A stretch of 64,000 nt of DNA from Bog-756 sp963730685. Lineage in GTDB: Bacteria; Actinomycetota; Acidimicrobiia; Acidimicrobiales; RAAP-2. Positions within the stretch are counted from its first letter, which is position 1. Each line of letters starts with the position of its first letter. The notes under the pieces were generated by a model that was given only the letters and a program-made list of their open reading frames with translations, was not told the DNA's origin and did not search any database. The stretch is from the NCBI GenBank assembly GCA_963730685.1, contig CAVSSP010000001.1:1178001-1242000 (forward strand). Direction: 5' to 3'. This document shows positions 55,678-63,708 of the stretch, in pieces. The translations under genes were made by a program, and so were the position numbers.

Positions 55678-56972
55678 CCGCCATCGCCCTCGAAACCAGC
55701 GACCGCCTCCTACGGCGGCCGTCCGGCCCGAACGTGCCGATGAACCTGGCCGACCACGTGGCCGTCCACGGGGCGTTGAGCATCCCCAAGGGTGACGACC
55801 GGACCTGGAGGAGCGGCATGCTCCGCGCCGTGGCCGAATCCGGGCTCCTCGGTCGCGGGGGCGCCGGCTTCCCCGCCGCCGTCAAGTGGGACGCCGTCCA
55901 GAGGGCCGGGCGTCGTCCCCTGCTCGTCGTCAACGCCATGGAGGGCGAGCCGGCTAGCGCCAAGGACCGCGTGCTGCTGTCCTACTCGCCCCATCTGGTG
56001 CTCGACGGCGCCGAGGTGGTGGCGGCGGCCATCGGTGCGTCCGAGATCGTCGTCTGCATCGCCGACGACAGCGGTCCGGCCGCCGATTCGGTGGTGTCGG
56101 CGATCGACGAGCGGTCACGGTCGGGTAGGCCCCGCCGACGCATCTCCGTCGAACGCCCACCGGGACGCTACGTCTCCGGCGAGGAGTCGGCTCTGGTCAA
56201 TTGGTTGGCGACCAGGAGCCCGCTCCCGTTCCTGCGGACCGACAAGTCGGTGCCGCTGTCCGTGGGGCGACGGCCCACGCTGGTCCACAACGCCGAAACC
56301 GTGTCCCAGGTGGCGCTCATCGCCCGCCACGGACCGGACTGGTTCAAGAGTGTGGGAACCGGCGATGCTCCCGGCACCACCTTGGTGACGGTGACCGGCG
56401 CTGTCCGCACCCCCGGGGTCGTCGAGGTCGAGCTGGGCACGCCCATCGGCGAGATCCTGGTGCGCTCCGGGGTCGAGGCCGAGCTGTCCGCCGTGCTGGT
56501 GGGCGGGTACGGGGGTGCGTGGATCGATGCCTCCCGGCTGGCCACCCCCTACGCGCCCGGGCCGCTGGCCGCCGCCGGTGGGACCCACGGGGTCGGGATC
56601 CTCGTGGCGCTCCCGACCTCGTCGTGCGGCATCGCCGAGACGGCCAGGATCGCCCGCTACATGGCGACCCAGAGTGCAGGCCAGTGCGGACCCTGCGTGT
56701 TCGGGCTCCCGGCCATCGCCGACGACCTCGACCTGCTGTGGGCGGGACGGGCCGACGCCGGCCTGTCCCGCCGTCTCACCAGACGGTTGGCCGAGGTAGA
56801 CGGCCGGGGCGCCTGCCGGCACCCTGACGGCGTGGTGCGCCTGGTGCGGACCGCCCTGACGGTGTTCGCCGCCGATGCCCGTGCCCACGCCGAGGGACGG
56901 CCGTGCGCCGGCCACGCCTCGCCGACGGCGCTGACCTTCCCCCGCCCGATGCCCGGAGGTCGGCCGTCGTGA
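55674..56972 (+). CDS. NuoF-like (complex I 51-kDa type) oxidoreductase
   Basis: A 432-residue protein with the FMN/NADH-binding motif GLLGRGGAGFPAAVKWDAV, VVNAMEGEPASAKDR, a soluble-ligand-binding-like strand region, and a C-terminal iron-sulphur domain (QSAGQCGPCVFGLPAI, later GACRHPDG). It probably takes electrons from NAD(P)H and passes them to the ferredoxin encoded next. The first cysteine of the normal NuoF SCGxCxxC cluster motif is Ala here, so cluster ligation differs. Four-base overlaps on both sides tie it into the operon. Confidence 0.88.
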   Translation: MTAIALETSDRLLRRPSGPNVPMNLADHVAVHGALSIPKGDDRTWRSGMLRAVAESGLLGRGGAGFPAAVKWDAVQRAGRRPLLVVNAMEGEPASAKDRVLLSYSPHLVLDGAEVVAAAIGASEIVVCIADDSGPAADSVVSAIDERSRSGRPRRRISVERPPGRYVSGEESALVNWLATRSPLPFLRTDKSVPLSVGRRPTLVHNAETVSQVALIARHGPDWFKSVGTGDAPGTTLVTVTGAVRTPGVVEVELGTPIGEILVRSGVEAELSAVLVGGYGGAWIDASRLATPYAPGPLAAAGGTHGVGILVALPTSSCGIAETARIARYMATQSAGQCGPCVFGLPAIADDLDLLWAGRADAGLSRRLTRRLAEVDGRGACRHPDGVVRLVRTALTVFAADARAHAEGRPCAGHASPTALTFPRPMPGGRPS

Positions 56973-57211
56973 ACCCCACCCGCGCCACCCGGCAGCGAGT
57001 GGCCATCCGGGTGCGGGTCGACCCGGTGGCCTGTGACGCCTACGGCTACTGCGCCGAGATCCTCCCCGAGCGTGTCACGCTCGACGAGTGGGGCTATCCC
57101 ATCGTCGACGGGGCACCGGTCCCGGCCGAGCTGGTGGAGATGGCCACCCGCGCCGCCGCCGACTGCCCCCGTCGGGCGGTCATGCTCGAAGAGGTGACGC
57201 TGACCCGCTAG
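56969..57211 (+). CDS. Small ferredoxin, probably [3Fe-4S]/[4Fe-4S] single cluster
   Basis: An 80-residue ferredoxin with the pattern of actinobacterial single-cluster ferredoxins: CDAYGYCAEILPE and a distant AADCPRRAV. The CxxxxxC spacing without a middle cysteine suggests a [3Fe-4S] cluster. GTG 56969 has GGAGG nine bases upstream and overlaps the NuoF-like stop. It should shuttle electrons between the NuoF-like protein and the membrane reductase. Confidence 0.88.
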   Translation: MNPTRATRQRVAIRVRVDPVACDAYGYCAEILPERVTLDEWGYPIVDGAPVPAELVEMATRAAADCPRRAVMLEEVTLTR

Positions 57212-57220
57212 GACGTGGGA

Positions 57221-57237
57221 CGGGTACCGAATACCCG
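57221..57237. terminator. Hairpin between convergent ferredoxin and peptidase genes
   Basis: CGGGTA-CCGAA-TACCCG forms a six-pair stem nine bases after the ferredoxin stop, in the 91-bp gap between convergent genes. Confidence 0.5.
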
Positions 57238-57302
57238 GGTCCCTGGGTACCGGCGAGATCGGCGAGCCCGGAGGTGACCGGCGGGTGTCCGGCTGCGGGT
57301 GT

Positions 57303-58865
57303 TCAGTGGCAGACGGTGCCGCGGCGGGGGAGACCGCCCCCGGTCAGGTAGGTGGCGACCGACCGCTGCATGCAGGCGTCGTCCGATCCGTTCAGCAGCC
57401 AGGTATGGCCCCAGCCCGACCAGGTCAACAACGACGCCCTCGGGAAGATCGCACGCAGGTGCACCGCGCCCACGTAGGGGGTGTTGGGGTCGCCCGTCGT
57501 GCCGATGACGAGGACCGGCGGGGCCCGCCGGGGGTGGAGTCCGACCACCGGCTGTCTTCCCTTCGGCCACGCCACGCACCCGCCCTCGGTGTAGGTCGCT
57601 GCATAGGCCCCGAGCAACGGCTCGCGCTGGGCGAGGGACGACGCCAGCCTCCCGGCGGCGACCGGCCCCGGGTGCACGGCGGCATCGTTGCAGGTGATGG
57701 CCCACAGGGGATCACCCAGTGGCGCACCGTTGATGTCGGTCTCGAACTCGAGGGCCAGGGCCCGCAGCGGCGCGCCGTTGCCGGTCCGGGCGGCCGCCAC
57801 CGCCGACTCGAAGGGGGCGGTGAACTCGGGGACACTGAGGGCGAGCAGGGTGGCGGTGTCGAGGTCGCCCACCGTGACCGGATAGTCGTCCCCGCCCCCC
57901 GGTGCCGGAAGCGGCCGTCGGGTGAGCGACGTCGCCAGGGCCTCGAAGGTGGCCTCGGGGTGGGTCCCGAGTGCGCAGGGCGGATGGCCCGAGCACGTGG
58001 CGAACAGGTGCAGGAGTGACCGCTCGGCGGCCGGCGCCTGCTCGCCGGCCTGCACGGGGAGGGTGGCGTCGACGTCGAAGGCACCGTCGAGGACCATGGT
58101 GGACACGTGCTCCGGAAAGAGGGCGGCGTAGACGGCGCCCAGCGCCGTCCCGTACGACAGTCCGTAGTAACTGATGGTCGCCACCCCGAGGGCCTGGCGG
58201 ATCCGGTCGATGTCCCGTGCCGTGCTGACGGTGTTGATGAAGGGCACGAGCGCGGCGGCCTTTGCCTCACAGGCGTGGGCCATGGCGGTGAACACCGGCG
58301 TGCCGGGAAGCGGTGCGCCGCTCCTGGCCGGGACCGGCACGGCGCTGGACAGGGCCGAGGGTGAGGTCCCGCACTGCAGCGGATCGCTGGCCCCCGTGCC
58401 GCGCGGGTCGAAAGAGACGATGTCGAACTGCCGGCGCACCGACGGAGGGAAGAGGCCGATGACCACCGGGAGGATCTCGTTGCCGCTCTCGCCGGGCCCA
58501 CCCGGGTTGAACACGAGTGTGCCTGTTCGGGCCGACGGATCGAGGGCCGGGTACCGGGTCACCGCCAGGGACAGCTGGCCTCGTCCCGGATGCCCGTAGT
58601 CCACCGGCACGGTCACGGTTCCGCACTGGAGGGGTGATCCCGCTGCGCACGTGGTCCATCGGATGGGGGGCGGGGCCGCGGTCGCGGCGACGGCGGTGCC
58701 GCCGGTGACGTCGATGACGGACCCGGCTGCCGACACGACCGCCACCACGACGACGGCACAGACGACGCCGAGCGCCGAGCCGAGGGAGGAGCCCCGGCCC
58801 TTCAGCCCACCCCGGCCGGTCCGCTGGCGCGTGGCGCTCGCTGGGGTCGAGGTGCCGTTCGCCAT
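57303..58865 (-). CDS. Secreted alpha/beta hydrolase, tripeptidyl-aminopeptidase type
   Basis: A 520-residue protein with an N-terminal hydrophobic export segment (ALGVVCAVVVVAVVSAAGS) and the TAP-like hydrolase pattern: GTLVFNPGGPGESG (oxyanion region), FDPRGTGASDPLQC, nucleophile Ser in YGLSYGTALG, Asp in GTTGDPNTPY and His in WSGWGHTW. Several cysteines suggest disulphides. Such enzymes remove tripeptides or act as esterases outside the cell. ATG 58865 is preceded by a weak site. It diverges from a DUF998-like gene. Confidence 0.9.
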   Translation of the reverse strand: MANGTSTPASATRQRTGRGGLKGRGSSLGSALGVVCAVVVVAVVSAAGSVIDVTGGTAVAATAAPPPIRWTTCAAGSPLQCGTVTVPVDYGHPGRGQLSLAVTRYPALDPSARTGTLVFNPGGPGESGNEILPVVIGLFPPSVRRQFDIVSFDPRGTGASDPLQCGTSPSALSSAVPVPARSGAPLPGTPVFTAMAHACEAKAAALVPFINTVSTARDIDRIRQALGVATISYYGLSYGTALGAVYAALFPEHVSTMVLDGAFDVDATLPVQAGEQAPAAERSLLHLFATCSGHPPCALGTHPEATFEALATSLTRRPLPAPGGGDDYPVTVGDLDTATLLALSVPEFTAPFESAVAAARTGNGAPLRALALEFETDINGAPLGDPLWAITCNDAAVHPGPVAAGRLASSLAQREPLLGAYAATYTEGGCVAWPKGRQPVVGLHPRRAPPVLVIGTTGDPNTPYVGAVHLRAIFPRASLLTWSGWGHTWLLNGSDDACMQRSVATYLTGGGLPRRGTVCH

Positions 58866-59042
58866 GGGGGCGAAGGTACCAGGGGGTCCGGGTGGTCGGG
58901 GGTCCCCGGCTGACCTGCCGGCCGCGGCCCGGTGTACCCCCCCAGTGGGCCAAGAGCCCTGTTCACCAGGGGCGAAATCACGAGATCGGGCGCCGGTCCT
59001 CGCAGCGGGAATCTTTGCCGTCCCAGCACGGTTGCAAGGACT

Positions 59043-59792
59043 ATGCAGTTGGTGACCCTGCCCGTGACCAGGCTCCGGGCCAACGAGACGGCGGTGCGGG
59101 TCGTCGCCGCCAGGACCATCGCCGTCGCCGGCGTGATCGCCTACAACTGGTGGGTGGTGGTGCCGTTCGTCCCGGGGCTGATGCCCTCGGTGAACGGGTT
59201 CTTCTCCGATCTCGAGGCCACGGGACGGCCCTACTCGTCGTGGATGTCGGACGCCGACATCGTGGCCGGTGTGCTGCTGGTGTCGGCGCTGCTGATGCGG
59301 GGATCTCGTGCCCAGGGCGGTCCCCGACGGGAGTGGACGTGGATGGTGGCCTTCGCGGCCGCCGGCGCCGTCGGGGGACGGTTCCCCTACGCCTGCTCCG
59401 AAGGTCTCAGTGCCACCTGCCGCCAGATGGAGTGGCACCTGCAGCTGCCCGTGCACCACTACATCCATGTGGTGTCGGGCATCGCCGAGTTCGCCACCTT
59501 GACCGTCGCCGCCGTGATCGCCATGCGCCGGACGAGGGCGAGCGGAGCTGCCATCGCACCGCTCTACGCGGGGCTGGTGAAGGCACTGATCATCGGCTAC
59601 CCGCTCCTCGGCGCCGTGTACATCAGCGATCGGCTGGGCACGATGGTCGAGCCCATCTTCTTCATCGTCTTCTCCGTCATGGTGCTGGCCGAGGTCTTCG
59701 AGCCGCTCGGGCACGACCGCGACGCGTCGCACTCGCCCGAAGCACGGTCGTCGTGGGCCGAAGGGGTCATGGCCCGGGAGGCGTGTCCCTGA
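59043..59792 (+). CDS. DUF998-like multi-pass membrane protein
   Basis: A 249-residue protein with about six hydrophobic segments. Several histidines lie at a helix end (QMEWHLQLPVHHYIHVVSGIAEF), and AEVFEPLGHDRD follows the last helix. The layout recalls DUF998 or related membrane proteins; the family match is tentative and the function unknown. ATG 59043 has AAGGA three bases before it, rather close. It is divergent from the secreted peptidase and 186 bases before cspA. Confidence 0.7.
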   Translation: MQLVTLPVTRLRANETAVRVVAARTIAVAGVIAYNWWVVVPFVPGLMPSVNGFFSDLEATGRPYSSWMSDADIVAGVLLVSALLMRGSRAQGGPRREWTWMVAFAAAGAVGGRFPYACSEGLSATCRQMEWHLQLPVHHYIHVVSGIAEFATLTVAAVIAMRRTRASGAAIAPLYAGLVKALIIGYPLLGAVYISDRLGTMVEPIFFIVFSVMVLAEVFEPLGHDRDASHSPEARSSWAEGVMAREACP

Positions 59793-59978
59793 GCTGCGAG
59801 CCCGCCGGCGGTGGCACTTGGGGCTTGTCGCAGGCACGGATATGGGCGCAATGCAGCAGTGGCCCCCAGTTGCGCCTAGGGTTGTGGGGTCATCGACCCA
59901 ATCACGCGGGCCGGTGCATGTAGGGCTTCACAATGGATCCCCGCGTTACCGTGCGTGAATTTCAAGGAGACAACAGTT

Positions 59979-60182
59979 ATGGGTGTAGGTGCAGTGAAGT
60001 GGTTCAACGCCGAAAAGGGCTTCGGATTTATCACGCCTGACGGCGGCGGGGATGATCTCTTCGTTCATCAGTCGGAGATCCAGATGGAGGGCTTCCGCGA
60101 CCTCGCGGAGGGCCAGCGTGTGGAGTTCGAGACCAAGCAGGGTCAAAAGGGCCTGCAGGCCAGCCAGGTCCGCAAGATCTGA
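59979..60182 (+). CDS. Cold shock domain protein (CspA family)
   Basis: A 67-residue single cold-shock domain that binds single-stranded RNA/DNA as a chaperone. Both RNA-binding motifs are present: KGFGFI (RNP1) and LFVHQS (RNP2), within AVKWFNAEKGFGFITPDGGGDD. ATG 59979 has a near-ideal AAGGAG site ten bases upstream, so strong expression is likely. It stands alone. Confidence 0.96.
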   Translation: MGVGAVKWFNAEKGFGFITPDGGGDDLFVHQSEIQMEGFRDLAEGQRVEFETKQGQKGLQASQVRKI

Positions 60183-60272
60183 CTCGCCCTCTGCCGGGTG
60201 TCGACCCGAGTGTCCCTTCGGCACTGGCCGTCCGGGCACGCCGGGTCGGCATCCCGCACGGGATTGACGTTC

Positions 60273-60292
60273 CGGCCTCCTCGCGGAGGCCG
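60273..60292. terminator. Hairpin downstream of cspA
   Basis: CGGCCTCC-TCGC-GGAGGCCG is a perfect eight-pair stem with a four-base loop, 90 bases after the cspA stop in the convergent gap before rpf. There is no T-run. Confidence 0.6.
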
Positions 60293-60388
60293 ATGCTGAT
60301 TGCGGCGGCAGTCACCGCTCCTCATCGCAGGAGCCCCAGGCCATGCCCTGCTCTTGGCGCGCCCTACCGACCACCCGAGGAGTGCCCG

Positions 60389-60985
60389 CTACCAGCCCCC
60401 GCAGCCGTACTGGTCCGGAGGCGAGGATTGAATCCGCTCGGCCACCATGATCTGTTGGTCCTCGGTGGCCTCGGCACCGTCGGCGGCGTACTCCGTTCCG
60501 CCGTAGGCGTCCCAGTTGGAGCGGGTGATTCCCAGTCCACCGCTGAACCGACCTCCGTCGACGGTCCAGGTGCCGCCCTCCTCGCACATGGCGACCCGCT
60601 CCCACGCCGCCCGCTGGTCCGGGGTCACGGTGTCCGTGGATGCAGTGACGGTGGACGAGGCTGCCGTTGCCGGGCTCGACGCCGCCGGAACCGGAGCCGA
60701 TGATTTGGGCGGCGCGCCGGCCACGGTGGTGGACGGCGGGTGGAGCAACAGGGCCCCACTGACGTCGCTGAGAAGCCCCGTTTCGGCCAGGGCGGGACGG
60801 CTTGTGCCCAGTCCGCGATAGGCGATCAGCTGATCGGGGAGGATCGGGTTGCCCGGTGCGGCGGATAGTGCCGATATCGGGGCTGGTTCTGCTCCGGTGG
60901 ACTGCTCGGTGGCAGCCTGCACCAGGGTACTGATGGTGATGACGGCGATCGGGGTGATCGCCACGAGTGCAATGCGGGTCCGCAT
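60389..60985 (-). CDS. Resuscitation-promoting factor-type secreted transglycosylase
   Basis: A 198-residue protein with an N-terminal export signal (IALVAITPIAVITISTLVQA), a Ser/Thr/Ala/Pro linker and a C-terminal Rpf domain: WERVAMCEEGGTWTVDGG with the catalytic Glu after the first Cys, GLGITRSNWDAYGG, and QQIMVAERIQ. It cleaves peptidoglycan glycan strands and promotes regrowth of dormant cells. ATG 60985 has GGGAGG upstream. The domain sits at the very C-terminus with no LysM or G5 domain. Confidence 0.92.
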   Translation of the reverse strand: MRTRIALVAITPIAVITISTLVQAATEQSTGAEPAPISALSAAPGNPILPDQLIAYRGLGTSRPALAETGLLSDVSGALLLHPPSTTVAGAPPKSSAPVPAASSPATAASSTVTASTDTVTPDQRAAWERVAMCEEGGTWTVDGGRFSGGLGITRSNWDAYGGTEYAADGAEATEDQQIMVAERIQSSPPDQYGCGGW

Positions 60986-61606
60986 GGCACCTCCCTTCGT
61001 AGGGCGCCAGGGCGCCTTCCTCTGCTCGGTGTTGGCGGGCTCCGGCCTGTGCATGCGGTCCCCGGACGGCGAGCGGAAAGGCTTCGTCCGTCCTGGCGTG
61101 ACGCCAAAGGGTGTGCGGCCGGTGTTCGTTGGGCCCAGGATTGCGTCGTGGGTACATCACTCGATTCTGTTGGTTTCTTCGATCGCGGACGGTGGCTGGA
61201 TGGCAGTGGCCTTCATCGCCACGAGGTGCTCGCCCAGAGGGATCAGGTTCCTGACGGGTCATCGTCGGCTCCGTCGGCCTGATCAATGCCTGGTCGCCGG
61301 ACTCTCACGAGTGGCGTTCAAGCGGTGGTGAGCTTTTGGGGAGTATAACGTCTTTCGGTTACCCGCTGGTCTGCGAGGGGGGAAACCATCCTGAACAGGA
61401 AGTATAGATCTGATATTCGGCGCAGGTGATAGTAACTATCTCTATAAAAGATCGGAAAGAACGAGGTCGCTTATTGCACCGAATCACCGCAGGTAGCGGG
61501 CGGTTGTTATGGCGATAACGTACCGATCGGACGTTGGAACCGGGGTTGCGCCCCGCCCCGATGTTCCCAACAGCATACGAATAGTAGGTTATTTAGAGGA
61601 ACAGTA
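60986..61606. other. Long rpf leader and AT-rich, palindrome-rich spacer
   Basis: No gene is convincing here. The part from about 61321 to 61606 is clearly less GC-rich than its surroundings and holds perfect palindromes: GATAGT-A-ACTATC (61428-61440) and GTTAT-GGCG-ATAAC (61506-61519), plus a long imperfect hairpin 61533-61571. Before the IS30 insertion it was the region between the methyltransferase stop (61593) and rpf. I looked for a ydaO-type riboswitch in the rpf leader and did not find its conserved blocks. Confidence 0.6.
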
Positions 61607-62860
61607 GGCGGCTTCAAGGGGTCCGCGCACCAACTTGGTGAGTTACCGACACTGGTCGGGACGAGCCAAGGAGGTTGGAGATGACACCGATGTTGACCCG
61701 GGAGCAGAGACGGATGGCCGCCCGTCTTCGAGCCGAGGGCCTGGACTGGAAGGACATCGCCCGAGCGTGTGGGTGCTCGGTCGACTCGATTCGCTACGTA
61801 GGCCATCTGGCACCCGATGACCAGGTTCGGATCGATCGTGGATTCGGCTCGCCAGCGTGGACCCCGGCTGCGGGGCGGTTGACCTTCGGCGACCGGGAGG
61901 AGATCGTGATCGGGCTGGCCCGGGGGGAGACCCTGGCCACCATCGCCCGCAGGCTCCATCGAGCCCCGTCGACCATCAGCCGGGAGGTGGCGGCCAACGG
62001 GGGCGCCAACCGCTACCGGGCCTGGGGCGGCTACCTGCGGGCCTATGCCCAGTCCCGTCGGCCCAAGCCCACCAAGCTGGGCTCGAGCCCCGAGCTGTTG
62101 GCCGAGGTCGTCCAGGCGTTGGAGAAGTTCTGGTCTCCCTGGGAGATCTCCCGTCGCTTGCGCCTGGATCACCCAGACGATCCGATGATGCAGGTGAGCC
62201 ACGAGACCATCTACCAGTCCCTCTACGTCCAGGGCCGCGGGGAGCTCCGCCGGGAGCTGGCCCGGTGCCTGCGCAGCGGCAGGGCCAAACGCCGGCCCCA
62301 GGGCCGAGACGAGACCCGGGGGAAGATCAAGGACATGGTGATGATCTCCGAGCGACCGGCCGAGGTTGCGGACCGGGCCGTCCCCGGCCACTGGGAGGGC
62401 GACTTGATCATGGGCAGGAACAACCGCTCGGCGGTCGGGACCCTGGTCGAGCGGTCCACCCGCTTCGTCCTGCTGTTGCACCTGGGAGCGGGCAAGGACG
62501 CCTGGTCGGTCAAAGAGGCCATGCAACAGGCCATCACCACGCTGCCCGAGAAGCTGGTCAAGACCATCACCTGGGACCAGGGTGCCGAGATGGCCCGCCA
62601 CCTCGAGTTCACCGTCGAGACCGGCGTGCCCGTCTACTTCTGTGACCCCCACAGTCCCTGGCAGCGGGGATCCAACGAGAACACCAACGGGCTGTTGCGC
62701 CAATACATGCCCAAGGGAACCAACCTGTCGGTCCACACCCCCGAGGACCTGGCCGCCATCGCCTGGAGCCTCAACGACCGTCCCCGCGAGACCCTCGGAT
62801 TTCTGAAACCATCAGAGAAGCTCGCTGAGGTTATTGCGCAGACCGGTTGAAGCCGCCGTA
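61604..62860. mobile_element. IS30-family insertion sequence with 3-bp target duplication
   Basis: The element spans 61607-62857 (1251 bp). The left inverted repeat (61607-61630) and right inverted repeat (62835-62857) share GGCGGCTTCAA at their outer ends, then GGTC and GCGCA in register. GTA flanks both sides (61604-61606 and 62858-62860), a 3-bp target duplication as in the IS30 family. The transposase stop lies within the right repeat. The element is complete and apparently functional, so the insertion is probably recent. Confidence 0.92.
61681..62850 (+). CDS. IS30-family transposase
   Basis: A 389-residue DDE transposase. It has an N-terminal helix-turn-helix region (RLRAEGLDWKDIARACGCS and RRLHRAPSTISREVAANGG), and the IS30 catalytic core with Asp in GHWEGDLIMG, Asp in TITWDQGAEMARH and Glu in GSNENTNGLLRQYMPKGT. 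ATG 61681 follows a strong AAGGAGG site. The frame is intact to a stop inside the right terminal repeat. It moves the surrounding element by cut or copy transposition. Confidence 0.96.
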   Translation: MTPMLTREQRRMAARLRAEGLDWKDIARACGCSVDSIRYVGHLAPDDQVRIDRGFGSPAWTPAAGRLTFGDREEIVIGLARGETLATIARRLHRAPSTISREVAANGGANRYRAWGGYLRAYAQSRRPKPTKLGSSPELLAEVVQALEKFWSPWEISRRLRLDHPDDPMMQVSHETIYQSLYVQGRGELRRELARCLRSGRAKRRPQGRDETRGKIKDMVMISERPAEVADRAVPGHWEGDLIMGRNNRSAVGTLVERSTRFVLLLHLGAGKDAWSVKEAMQQAITTLPEKLVKTITWDQGAEMARHLEFTVETGVPVYFCDPHSPWQRGSNENTNGLLRQYMPKGTNLSVHTPEDLAAIAWSLNDRPRETLGFLKPSEKLAEVIAQTG

Positions 62861-63638
62861 CCGGCGAGGTGCCGTCGGCCTCGACCCGAAGCGTACCGAG
62901 TCCCGACCCACCGGCCGGGCGCAGGTCCGAGTAGTGGCGGATCTTGTACACACGACCTCGCAGGCGACGGACGCCGCCGCTGATCCCGGTCGGTGTGTCG
63001 TCCGGGATCCTCTGGGAGACCTTCGGGTCGGAGGGCCCCCGTTCGAAGACGATGAGGCCGGGGTAGAAGTGCATCGACATCGTGCTCGACGTGAACTCCG
63101 TGGGCGCGACGGCGCCCCTGGACAGGTCGGCATTGAGCTCGTCGATCAAGTTCTTGGCCACCTCGATGATCGAGCCCTCGCAGTGGAGACTGCCACCACA
63201 GTTCGGCCAGTAGGCGGTGTACACGTCCTCGATGAAGTACACACCCGTCTTCGACATCCGGGGGTAGAGGTACCGGAACGAGTTCCGGACGTCGTCTACC
63301 TGATGGCTTCCATCGTCGACGATGACGTCAGGAGCGCCGAACTCGTCGATGAGCCCGGCGAGGAATTGCTCGTCGGACTGGTTCCCGATCCGGATGGCGA
63401 CCTGCTCCTCTTCGAATGCCTTCTTCTTCGGGGCGATGTCGATGCCGACCAGATGGGCGTGCGGACCCAGGTAGGTCTTCAGCATCTGCAGCGAGCCGCC
63501 CTGCCCCACGCCGATCTCCCAGAACAGGCACGGACGGTTCTGGAAGCGGGGAAAATGGATGTCGTACGCGGAAAAGTAGTGGTGCCACTTGTGAATCGTG
63601 CGTCCTTCATTCGTGAGGTAGTGCCGCCACAACTCCAC
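62634..63638 (-). CDS. Class I SAM-dependent methyltransferase (CmcI/macrocin-type), 3' end disrupted by IS30
   Basis: Residues 1-260 form a methyltransferase: FWEIGVGQGGSLQMLKTYLG (SAM-binding glycine loop), HLVGIDIAPKKKAF, DVIVDDGSHQVDDV and YFIEDVYTAYWP, as in cephalosporin-hydroxylase/macrocin methyltransferase relatives that modify sugars. From codon 260 the frame enters the antisense strand of the IS30 element and adds about 74 foreign residues up to 62634. With the element and one GTA removed, the frame would read three more codons and stop at 61593, giving a 263-residue protein. Only the last three residues were lost. It may still fold, with an extra tail. Confidence 0.85.
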   Translation of the reverse strand: MELWRHYLTNEGRTIHKWHHYFSAYDIHFPRFQNRPCLFWEIGVGQGGSLQMLKTYLGPHAHLVGIDIAPKKKAFEEEQVAIRIGNQSDEQFLAGLIDEFGAPDVIVDDGSHQVDDVRNSFRYLYPRMSKTGVYFIEDVYTAYWPNCGGSLHCEGSIIEVAKNLIDELNADLSRGAVAPTEFTSSTMSMHFYPGLIVFERGPSDPKVSQRIPDDTPTGISGGVRRLRGRVYKIRHYSDLRPAGGSGLGTLRVEADGTSPVRRLQPVCAITSASFSDGFRNPRVSRGRSLRLQAMAARSSGVWTDRLVPLGMYWRNSPLVFSLDPRCQGLWGSQK

Positions 63639-63708
63639 GTGACGAGGTTAGCGGTTGGTCCCTCGGGCTGCCCGTGGCGGTGGGCGATGGCCGGGTCGAC
63701 CCGACCCA

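Noticed and set aside
61157..61216. 19-codon minus-strand frame in the rpf leader as a leader peptide
   Set aside because: No good ribosome-binding site, no attenuator-like codon bias, and short frames are frequent.
60986..61320. ydaO (c-di-AMP) or cobalamin riboswitch in the rpf leader
   Set aside because: The expected conserved blocks could not be found by eye; a GGCCACTG stretch alone is not enough.
62634..62857. C-terminal 74 residues of the methyltransferase frame as a real domain
   Set aside because: They are antisense to the IS30 transposase and arise from the insertion.
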